A stretch of 19,936 bases of DNA from Limivivens sp034101475 (GTDB lineage: Bacteria; Bacillota; Clostridia; Lachnospirales; Lachnospiraceae). Positions 6,150 to 12,924 of this stretch are shown here, in pieces; positions within the stretch are counted from its first letter, which is position 1; each line of letters starts with the position of its first letter. Made by a program: the position numbers and the translations under genes. The DNA is taken from positions 1-19,936 of the forward strand of contig JAXEJQ010000114.1 in NCBI GenBank assembly GCA_034101475.1, written 5' to 3'. The notes under the pieces were generated by a model that was not told the origin of the DNA, searched no databases, and worked only from the letters and a program-made list of their open reading frames with translations.

Positions 6150-7811
6150 ATGAAGGGAAGAGCGTTGGTTCTGGCTGCTGCAGCCGGCTTGTTTGCCGTC
6201 TCTGTTTTTCTTGGAGATGTACAGGCGTATGCAGCTTCGGACACGGATACGATCAGTCAGGGCGTATGGATCGGGGATGTGGACGTATCCGGCATGACAG
6301 CAGAGGAGGCGAAAGCTGCTGTCAATCAAAAAATCAGGGACTCCCAGGGTGAAGGCTTCCGGGTGAAGGTGGGAGACCAGGAACTGACAGCAACGGCGGA
6401 GGATTTCGGACTTACCTGGAAAAACACCGGGGTTGTGGAAGAAGCAGTGAGCCTTGGAAAGTCAGGGAATATTGTCAGACGGTATAAAGATACAAAGGAT
6501 CTGCAGCATGAAACGAAAAAGTATGAGCTGACCTATGAGCCGGATCAGACGGCTGTGGAGGATTTCGTGGAAAGGGTGGCTCAGGAATTTGACAGTGAGG
6601 CTACCGAAGGGAGCTTAAGCAGGGACGAGTACGGAAATTTCGTGATCAGCGGCGGTGAAACCGGGATTGTGGTGAATCAGGAAGAATCCGTCCGGACAGT
6701 GATGAATTATCTGGAGGAGAACCAGGGAGCCGCTAATGGTGAGATTGTTCTCTCTGCGGTGGTGGACGAACCGGAGATTTCTGAGGAGGAGCTCAGCAAG
6801 GTTACGGATCTGCTTGGCAGTGCCACGACTTATTATGGTTCCAGCTATGGGCGGAATGTCAATGTGGAAATAGGAGCTGCGAAGCTGAACGGTCATCTGC
6901 TGATGCCGGGAGAATCTTTCTCTGTGACGGCAGCCGTTACGCCCTTTACTCCGGAAAATGGTTATGAGCTGGCGCCCTCCTATGAGAGCGGCCAGGTGGT
7001 GGACAGTTATGGAGGCGGTATCTGCCAGGTATCCACGACGCTGTACAATGCAGTTCTGAAGGCAGAGCTGGAGGTTCTGGAGCGCCATAACCATACCATG
7101 ACCGTGAGCTATGTGGATCCGTCGAAGGATGCGGCCATTGCCGAGGGCCTGATGGATTTTTGTTTCCGGAATAATACGGATGCCCCCATCTACATAGAAG
7201 GATGGGCCTGGGGCGGAGAGCTGACCTTCCAAATTTTCGGTCAGGAAACCCGTCCGGCAGACCGATACATTGAATTTGTCAGCGAACCGCTGAGTTCCGT
7301 GCCGGCATCCGGTGTGAAGCTGGTGGCGAAGTACGATCAGAATGTCGGGTATCTGAACCAGGTACAGTCGCCTCATGACGGACTGGAAGCGGTTCTTTGG
7401 AAATATACCACCTATAATGGTGAGACAACGGTGGAGCAGGTGAATTCCAGCAGTTACCAGCCTACCCAGGCTACCTATGAAGTAGGAGTCCTTTCGGATG
7501 ATCCCAATGTGGCGGCTGCCATGCAGAATGCCATTGCCAGCGGAGATCTGGACGCTGTACAGAATGTGATTCAAAACGGGGCGGGTACCCGGGAGACAGA
7601 GCCTGTGACAGAAGCGCCGGTGGATGAGCCTGTGACAGAAGCACCGGCCCAGGAGCCGGTACCGGAGCCTGTGACAGAGGCACCGGTTCAGGAGCCTGTG
7701 ACGGAAGCGCCCCAGGAGATTCCGGCAGAGGAACCCGCGGAGGAGCCGGCGGAGGAACCTGCAGAAGAACCGCCAGCGGAGAGCGGCGAGATGATTGAGG
7801 AATTCTTCTAA
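6150..7811 (+). CDS. secreted VanW-domain protein with acidic Pro-rich tail
   Basis: A 553-residue envelope protein. A signal peptide covers about residues 1-28 (basic start, hydrophobic core, cleavage near AYA-AS). A YoaR/PG_binding_4-like region follows (about 30-215), then the VanW domain (about 220-345) with the hallmark GGGICQVSTTLYNA. A linker precedes a low-complexity tail (about 483-545) made of EPVTEAP and EEPA repeats. Family members sit at the cell surface; the VanW function is not well defined, though PG_binding_4 suggests contact with peptidoglycan. AAGGAG is 7 bases before the ATG at 6150. The nearer ATG at 6144 is too close to it, and a GTG at 6129 overlaps the upstream stop. 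No sorting motif (LPxTG) or membrane anchor is visible at the C-terminus. Confidence 0.9.
   Translation: MKGRALVLAAAAGLFAVSVFLGDVQAYAASDTDTISQGVWIGDVDVSGMTAEEAKAAVNQKIRDSQGEGFRVKVGDQELTATAEDFGLTWKNTGVVEEAVSLGKSGNIVRRYKDTKDLQHETKKYELTYEPDQTAVEDFVERVAQEFDSEATEGSLSRDEYGNFVISGGETGIVVNQEESVRTVMNYLEENQGAANGEIVLSAVVDEPEISEEELSKVTDLLGSATTYYGSSYGRNVNVEIGAAKLNGHLLMPGESFSVTAAVTPFTPENGYELAPSYESGQVVDSYGGGICQVSTTLYNAVLKAELEVLERHNHTMTVSYVDPSKDAAIAEGLMDFCFRNNTDAPIYIEGWAWGGELTFQIFGQETRPADRYIEFVSEPLSSVPASGVKLVAKYDQNVGYLNQVQSPHDGLEAVLWKYTTYNGETTVEQVNSSSYQPTQATYEVGVLSDDPNVAAAMQNAIASGDLDAVQNVIQNGAGTRETEPVTEAPVDEPVTEAPAQEPVPEPVTEAPVQEPVTEAPQEIPAEEPAEEPAEEPAEEPPAESGEMIEEFF
7599..7782 (+). repeat. coding repeats in the VanW-protein tail
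   Basis: About four imperfect copies of a unit around GAGCCTGTGACAGAAGC (protein EPVTEAP) are followed by GAGGAACCNGC units (protein EEPA). This is a recombination-prone low-complexity coding tract, so tail length may vary between strains. Confidence 0.8.
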
Positions 7812-7850
7812 AGGAGCGGGCAGCGTTTCTCAGAACATTGACAGGAAAGA

Positions 7851-7913
7851 ACAGGGCGAAAAGCCGGTTGTAAGGAGCCAGCCTCATTGCAATTGGCTTT
7901 TCCTTATCCCTGT
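7851..7913 (+). terminator. long hairpin between the VanW and PurM-C genes, possible terminator
   Basis: GAAAAGCCGGTTG (7858-7870) pairs over 13 positions with CAATTGGCTTTTC (7890-7902), using two G-U pairs. An outer ACAGGG (7851-7856)/CCCTGT (7908-7913) stem extends it. The 3' arm ends GGCTTTTCCTTAT, so the A-tract/T-tract could serve as an intrinsic terminator of the upstream operon. The following gene starts only 24 bases later, so attenuation is also possible. Confidence 0.5.
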
Positions 7914-7936
7914 TGACAGAAATACCGGGAGGAAGC

Positions 7937-8506
7937 ATGAAAAAAACAGAAAAATCCCTGCTGGAGCCGGGAATGGAGCTGATTCTGACGAAATGGATCG
8001 GTCTTTCCGGAACCGTGCAGGCGGTCAAAAACCGGGAATCTCTGCTTCTGACAAGGTTTCCCGGGGCGATGATCCGGCAGGCCGGCGAGTTTGCGTCCCT
8101 TATTGATACCACGAAGGAGCTTGAGGAAGCCAGAAAGGCTGGAGCGGCTGCGATCTTTCCGCTGGGATCCCAGGGAGTCTTTTCCGGGCTCTGGCGTATG
8201 GCGGATGCGGCGGGTGTGGGACTTATGGTTGATGTCCGGAGGATTCCTATCCGTCAGGAGACGGTGGAAATCTGTGAATTTTTTGATATGAATCCTTACT
8301 ATCTTCAGTCCTATGGAGCGCTTCTGGTGGGAACCCATGACGGATACGGAGCAGCGGACCGGCTGAACCGCGCAGGGATTCCTGCGGAAGTGATCGGCAG
8401 GACCACGGACGGGAATGACAGGATTTTATATAATCAGGGGAATTGTCGTTATCTGGACAGGCCCCAGAAGGATGAAATTTATAAATTAGGAGATTGCATA
8501 AAATGA
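7937..8506 (+). CDS. PurM/HypE C-terminal-domain-only protein (AIR synthase-related)
   Basis: A 189-residue soluble protein resembling the C-terminal domain of the PurM/HypE/SelD/ThiL family. GLWRMADAAGVGL is followed by IPI, then ETVEICEFF, then a GALLVGT strand and a terminal EVIGRTTDGNDRIL. Whole family members are about 330 residues and bind ATP with an N-terminal domain that is absent here. The usual HDVTEGG-like turn is replaced by FPLGSQG. It therefore probably lacks kinase/synthetase activity and may bind a small ligand or partner, but its function is unknown. Start: GGGAGGA precedes the ATG at 7937. The stop overlaps the next start by 4 bases (ATGA), tying it to the Lrp/AsnC regulator and aminotransferase. 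Confidence 0.8.
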   Translation: MKKTEKSLLEPGMELILTKWIGLSGTVQAVKNRESLLLTRFPGAMIRQAGEFASLIDTTKELEEARKAGAAAIFPLGSQGVFSGLWRMADAAGVGLMVDVRRIPIRQETVEICEFFDMNPYYLQSYGALLVGTHDGYGAADRLNRAGIPAEVIGRTTDGNDRILYNQGNCRYLDRPQKDEIYKLGDCIK

Positions 8507-8985
8507 GAGAGCAGATTTTAACATTTTTGGAGAGAAACAGCCGGATTGATCTGAAGGAGCTGGCTGTGATCCTGGGAACGGATGAAGTGACCATTGCAAA
8601 TGAAGTGAGCAAAATGGAGCAGGAAAAGGTCATCTGTGGATATCACACCCTGATTGACTGGGACAAGACCAGTGCAGACAAGGTGACAGCTCTGATTGAG
8701 GTTCGTGTGACACCCCAGAGAGGGCAGGGATTTGACAGCATTGCGGAACGGATTTACAATTATCCCGAGGTGCGCTCGGTATATCTGATTTCCGGCGCCT
8801 ATGATCTGATGGTGATTCTGGAGGGCAAAACTCTGAAAGAGGTATCCGGTTTCGTTTCCGACAAGCTTTCCACACTGGATTCTGTACTGAGTACTGCCAC
8901 CCACTTTATTCTGAAAAAGTACAAGGACCACGGCACGATTTTTGCCAAGAAAAATAAAGACGAAAGGATGCTGGTGACACCGTGA
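8503..8985 (+). CDS. Lrp/AsnC family transcriptional regulator
   Basis: A 160-residue feast/famine regulator. The N-terminal helix-turn-helix (about 1-50: LLxxNxRI-like start, then ELAVILGTDEVTIANEVSKME) is followed by the RAM/AsnC ligand-binding domain (about 60-145, with VRSVYLISGAYDLMVILEG). It presumably binds an amino acid and controls its own operon, including the adjoining aminotransferase. AGGAG lies 10 bases before the ATG. A TTG nine bases upstream is too close to that site. The gene overlaps both neighbours by 4 bases, indicating translational coupling. Confidence 0.93.
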   Translation: MREQILTFLERNSRIDLKELAVILGTDEVTIANEVSKMEQEKVICGYHTLIDWDKTSADKVTALIEVRVTPQRGQGFDSIAERIYNYPEVRSVYLISGAYDLMVILEGKTLKEVSGFVSDKLSTLDSVLSTATHFILKKYKDHGTIFAKKNKDERMLVTP

Positions 8986-10160
8986 GAAATCCACTTTCCG
9001 ACAAAGTTGTTCAAATCGAACCCTCCGGTATCCGGAAATTTTTCGATATTGTAAATGAGATGGATGACGTGATCTCCCTGGGGGTGGGTGAGCCGGATTT
9101 TGATACGCCCTGGCACATCCGGGACGAGGGTATTTACAGCCTGGAAAAGGGACGTACCTTTTATACCTCCAATGCCGGTCTGAAGGAACTGCGTCAGGAA
9201 ATCTGCCGTTATCTGAAACGTCGGTGCAACCTGGAATATGATCCGGATCATGAGACCCTGATTACGGTGGGCGGCAGTGAGGCCATTGACATTGCCATGC
9301 GTGCCCTGCTGAACCCGGGAGAGGAGGTTCTGATCCCGCAGCCCAGCTATGTTTCCTATCTGCCCTGTGCAATTCTGGCAGACGGTGTGCCGAAGATCAT
9401 CGAATTAAAGGCGGAAAATGAATTCCGTCTGACTCCGGAGGAGATTCGGGAGGCTGTTACCGGGAGGACCAAGCTTCTGGTGCTGCCTTTCCCCAATAAT
9501 CCCACCGGAGCGATCATGACCAGGAAGGATCTGGAGGCCATTGCGGAGGTTATTATTGAAAAGGATCTGATTGTTCTCTCTGATGAGATTTATTCGGAGC
9601 TGACCTATGGTTCAGAGCATGTTTCCATTGCCAGCCTTCCGGGCATGAAAGAGCGGACTCTGACCATTAACGGTTTTTCAAAGGCCTATGCCATGACCGG
9701 CTGGCGTCTGGGCTATGTCTGCGGCCCCTCTGAGATCATCAAACAGATGACGAAGATTCATCAGTATGCCATCATGTGTGCCCCCACCAACAGCCAGTAT
9801 GCCGCCGTTGAGGCGCTGCGCCGAGGGGACGGGGATGTGGCTGAGATGCGGGAGGCCTATAACGGCCGCCGCCGCTATCTGATGCATGCGTTCCGGGAAA
9901 TGGGCCTGCCCTGCTTTGAGCCTTTCGGTGCTTTTTATGTGTTCCCATGTATCAAGGAATTTGGCATGACCTCGGAAGAGTTTGCCACCCGCCTTCTGGA
10001 GGAGGAACGGGTTGCAGTCGTTCCGGGTTCCGCCTTCGGTAAATGCGGCGAGGGATTTCTGCGTATTTCCTATGCGTATTCTCTGGAGGATCTGAAGGTG
10101 GCGCTGGTGCGTCTGGGAGATTTTGTGCGGAGACTGAAAGAAGAACAGAACCATGAGTAG
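8982..10160 (+). CDS. PLP-dependent aminotransferase, class I/II
   Basis: A 392-residue fold-type I aminotransferase. NNPTGA (Asn173), SDEIYSEL (Asp201, Tyr204) and GFSKAYAMTGWRLGY (PLP-binding Lys234) are in the expected order, and the C-terminal substrate-binding Arg is in FLRISYAYS. It is close to the aspartate/aromatic aminotransferase branch (PatA/AspC-like); the exact amino acid cannot be told from sequence alone. It starts with GTG overlapping the Lrp gene stop by 4 bases, which gives the family-like N-terminus RNPLSDKVVQIEPSGIRKFF. Genetic pairing with an AsnC regulator suggests amino-acid-responsive expression. Confidence 0.95.
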   Translation: MRNPLSDKVVQIEPSGIRKFFDIVNEMDDVISLGVGEPDFDTPWHIRDEGIYSLEKGRTFYTSNAGLKELRQEICRYLKRRCNLEYDPDHETLITVGGSEAIDIAMRALLNPGEEVLIPQPSYVSYLPCAILADGVPKIIELKAENEFRLTPEEIREAVTGRTKLLVLPFPNNPTGAIMTRKDLEAIAEVIIEKDLIVLSDEIYSELTYGSEHVSIASLPGMKERTLTINGFSKAYAMTGWRLGYVCGPSEIIKQMTKIHQYAIMCAPTNSQYAAVEALRRGDGDVAEMREAYNGRRRYLMHAFREMGLPCFEPFGAFYVFPCIKEFGMTSEEFATRLLEEERVAVVPGSAFGKCGEGFLRISYAYSLEDLKVALVRLGDFVRRLKEEQNHE

Positions 10161-10653
10161 AATCAATATTGTCCTGCTGGAGCCGGAGATTCCTTCCAAT
10201 ACGGGAAATATCGGGCGGACCTGCGTGGCGACAGGCAGCAGGCTTCACCTGATTGAACCGCTGGGCTTCCGCCTGAATGAGAAGGCACTGAAGCGTGCCG
10301 GGATGGATTACTGGAAGGATCTGGATGTGACGACGTATATTAATTATGAGGATTTCCTGGAGAAAAATCCGGGGGCGAAGATTTATATGGCCACAACAAA
10401 GGGGCCTCATATTTATTCCGATGTGCATTTTGAACCGGACTGCTACATTATGTTCGGAAAGGAGAGCGCCGGGATTCCGGAAGAGATTCTGGTGGAGCAT
10501 CAGGAAACAGCCATTCGGATTCCCATGATGGGAGATATCCGATCCCTGAATCTGGCGAATTCCGTATCGGTTGTGTTATACGAGGCCCTGCGCCAGAATG
10601 GATTTGAACATATGCAGACGGAGGGCCATCTGCGTAATTATCAGTGGAAATAA
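10153..10653 (+). CDS. trmL: tRNA (cytidine/uridine-34 2'-O) methyltransferase TrmL
   Basis: A 166-residue SPOUT (SpoU/TrmH) methyltransferase that modifies the wobble nucleotide of tRNA-Leu isoacceptors using SAM. The N-terminus has LLEPEIPSNTGNIGRTC. The trefoil-knot motifs are FGKESAGIPEEI and IPMMGDIRSLNLANSVSVVLYE, and the length matches the minimal TrmL architecture without extra RNA-binding domains. It overlaps the aminotransferase gene by 8 bases and is the last gene of the operon, ending before a purine-rich tract and a hairpin terminator. Confidence 0.96.
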   Translation: MSRINIVLLEPEIPSNTGNIGRTCVATGSRLHLIEPLGFRLNEKALKRAGMDYWKDLDVTTYINYEDFLEKNPGAKIYMATTKGPHIYSDVHFEPDCYIMFGKESAGIPEEILVEHQETAIRIPMMGDIRSLNLANSVSVVLYEALRQNGFEHMQTEGHLRNYQWK

Positions 10654-10720
10654 AAACAGAAAGAAAACAGACAGAAAGAAGAACAGACGGAAAAGACGAT
10701 AAGAACAGACAGAAAGAACG

Positions 10721-10775
10721 AGGCTCCGCGCGATGAGAATGGATTCGTGCGGAGCCTTTCTGACTTTACTTTGCT
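10721..10775. terminator. shared terminator between convergent trmL and the histidine kinase gene
   Basis: A 13-bp stem AGGCTCCGCGCGA (10721-10733) / TCGTGCGGAGCCT (10745-10757), with one G-U pair, encloses an 11-base loop. On the plus strand it is followed by a T-rich stretch overlapping the end of the kinase gene. On the minus strand it is followed by CGTTCTTTCTGTCTG. It probably acts in both directions. Confidence 0.75.
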
Positions 10776-12175
10776 TTACGGAGCGAGAAAGTAAATTCCG
10801 TGCCGGTGCCGTCGGTACTGACCACATTGATATGTTCACCGTGGGCCTGAATAATTTCCCGGGTAATGGAAAGCCCCAGACCGGTTCCCTTTTTGTCACG
10901 TCCTCTGGAGGAATCACGCTTATAAAAGCGATCCCAGATTTTGTCGATAATCTCCGGTGGAATGCCTTCTCCGGTGTCTTTTACGGATATCAGCACCTTC
11001 TCATGGTGCTCGGAGGTTTCCAGATAAATGGTGGAGTTCGGAAAGCTGAATTTAATGGCGTTGTCCATCAGGTTGTACAGAACCTGCTGAATTTTGATCA
11101 TATCGGCGGAAACCAGCAGACTCTTATTGTCGAAGGTGAGCTGAATGCGGATTCCCTTGTCCGCGCATAGAACTTCAAATGCGGCTGCGGTGTCCCGGAC
11201 TACCTGGTTGATGTCGAAATCGCTCAGATCCAGCAGCACTTTTTTGTCATCAAAATTGTTCAGGGTCAGGAGGCCGCTGGTGAGCTTGTTCAGCCGCTCT
11301 GTTTCAGAAACCACGATTTTCAGGTAGCGCTCCTGCATTTCCGGAGGAATGGTTCCGTCCAGAATGGCCTCCACATAGCCCTTGATGGAGGTCAGAGGCG
11401 AACGGAAATCGTGGGAGATATTGGAAATAAATTTTCGCTGGTATTCTCCGGATTTGTTGATTTCCCCGGCCATATACTGGAGACTTGCCCCCAGATAACC
11501 CATTTCATCATCTGTTTCCACCGGAAAGGTATAATTCAGGTTTCCCTTTGCGTATTCGTCTGCGGCGGTGAGAACCTGCCCCAGAGGCCGGTACACCAGA
11601 ATAAAAAAAGCGGCCAGAATGATCAGGGAGAGCAGCAGCAGAATCAGCAGCAGGATATAGCAGATATTCATCAGGGAATAACGCTGGGAATCCAGTCGGC
11701 TGAGCGCATAATGCAGCACCACATAGCCTCTGGTTTTCAGACCGGAGGTGATGGGAGCCACCACAGTCAGCACATCTTCAGAGAAGGAACCATAAAAATT
11801 GTCTTCCTGATAATAATTACCGGCCCAGTCGCCGGGGTTGAAATCCTTCAGCCGGATGGCGGTATTGGGAGAGTAGGGGATGGAAGTATCCAGTACGATT
11901 TCTCCCTGATTGTTGATCAGCCGCACAGTAATCTTCTGGCAGGCTGCCAGGGCGGACAGATTGGCGTAAACGTCGGTCAGGTTGGTTTCATCTCCCACAC
12001 TCTGAGCCAGCCGTCCGACAGCGATCTGATTCGCCTCCCGGTACATGCCTTCAGAGGTTTCCCGAATCAGGTGCGCCCGCAGAAGACTGTTGGCTGCCAC
12101 GGAAAACGTGATAAAGCCCAGAATGAAATAGCAGCAGAAAATCAGCAGAAATTTTGGGAGAAGAAGGCGTCTCAT
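10766..12175 (-). CDS. membrane sensor histidine kinase
   Basis: A 469-residue two-component sensor. Transmembrane helices lie at about 9-30 and 168-195, flanking a ~135-residue extracellular sensor domain. A HAMP linker (about 195-245) is followed by the HisKA domain with phosphoacceptor His255 (ISHDFRSPLTS). The HATPase_c domain has an N box (NLMDNAIKF), G1 (DTGEGIPP) and G2 (GTGLGLS). The visible motifs are complete, so it should be active. Its start overlaps the response regulator stop by 4 bases, so the two form a cognate pair. The stimulus is unknown; the pairing with mutS2 upstream is positional only. Confidence 0.95.
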   Translation of the reverse strand: MRRLLLPKFLLIFCCYFILGFITFSVAANSLLRAHLIRETSEGMYREANQIAVGRLAQSVGDETNLTDVYANLSALAACQKITVRLINNQGEIVLDTSIPYSPNTAIRLKDFNPGDWAGNYYQEDNFYGSFSEDVLTVVAPITSGLKTRGYVVLHYALSRLDSQRYSLMNICYILLLILLLLSLIILAAFFILVYRPLGQVLTAADEYAKGNLNYTFPVETDDEMGYLGASLQYMAGEINKSGEYQRKFISNISHDFRSPLTSIKGYVEAILDGTIPPEMQERYLKIVVSETERLNKLTSGLLTLNNFDDKKVLLDLSDFDINQVVRDTAAAFEVLCADKGIRIQLTFDNKSLLVSADMIKIQQVLYNLMDNAIKFSFPNSTIYLETSEHHEKVLISVKDTGEGIPPEIIDKIWDRFYKRDSSRGRDKKGTGLGLSITREIIQAHGEHINVVSTDGTGTEFTFSLRKAK

Positions 12176-12876
12176 GGATTCTTCACCTCGAATTTATAGC
12201 CGATACCCCAGACGGTGGCCAGGGACCAGCTGGCATGATCCTTGATTTTTTCACGGAGACGCTTAATGTGAACGTCTACGGTACGGGTATCTCCAATATA
12301 TTCGTACCCCCAGATGTGGTCCAGAAGCTGCTCCCGGGTGAATACCTGATTGGGAGAGGAAGCCAGGAAATAAAGGAGCTCCAGCTCCTTGGGCGGCATG
12401 TCCACGGTTTTTCCCTGGTAGATTACCGAGTAATTGGTCAGATTGACAACCAGATCGGGGTACTCCACGATCTTTCCGGTGGCTTTGCGGGCAGGCGTTT
12501 TATCGGGCTGAAAACGGCGCAGAACGGCCTTTACCCGGGCCACCAGCTCTTTGGAATCAAAGGGCTTGATGATATAGTCGTCCGCGCCCAGTTCCAGGCC
12601 CAGAACCTTGTCAAAAATCTCGCCCTTGGCGGAAAGCATGATAATGGGAACATTGGATCGCTGGCGCAGCTCCCGGCATACCTGATAGCCGTCGATACCG
12701 GGGAGCATCAGATCCAGAAGAATCAGGTTTGGGGCGTAAGTATCGAATTCCCGGAGGGCAGCTTCGCCGTCAGCGACGATTCTGGTATCGAAACATTCTT
12801 TTGTCAGATAAAGGGATATCAAATCTGCAATATTCAGATCGTCATCCACGATCATAATTTTCTGTCGTGTTGCCAT
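12172..12876 (-). CDS. OmpR/PhoB-type response regulator
   Basis: A 234-residue regulator. The receiver domain (about 5-120) has the acidic pair Asp12-Asp13, phosphoacceptor Asp55 (LLDLMLPG) and the Lys in IIKPFD. The winged-helix DNA-binding domain (about 135-232) ends in DTRTVDVHIKRLREKI. AGGAGG lies 6 bases before the ATG at 12876; a TTG one codon upstream is in frame but worse placed. It precedes its kinase with a 4-base overlap and follows mutS2 by 48 bases with no obvious terminator between, so read-through from mutS2 is possible. Confidence 0.96.
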   Translation of the reverse strand: MATRQKIMIVDDDLNIADLISLYLTKECFDTRIVADGEAALREFDTYAPNLILLDLMLPGIDGYQVCRELRQRSNVPIIMLSAKGEIFDKVLGLELGADDYIIKPFDSKELVARVKAVLRRFQPDKTPARKATGKIVEYPDLVVNLTNYSVIYQGKTVDMPPKELELLYFLASSPNQVFTREQLLDHIWGYEYIGDTRTVDVHIKRLREKIKDHASWSLATVWGIGYKFEVKNP

Positions 12877-12924
12877 CAAAGGCCTCCTGTTCTTTCCTTT
12901 GCTGCTGTTTGTTTTTTGGAATGG

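Noticed and set aside
7838..7918. TTGACA boxes at 7838 and 7913 as promoters
   Set aside because: No acceptable -10 sequence occurs 16-18 bases downstream of either.
11411..12199. 262-codon plus-strand open frame over the histidine kinase gene
   Set aside because: It lies antisense to a complete sensor kinase with all motifs; its composition is typical of a shadow frame.
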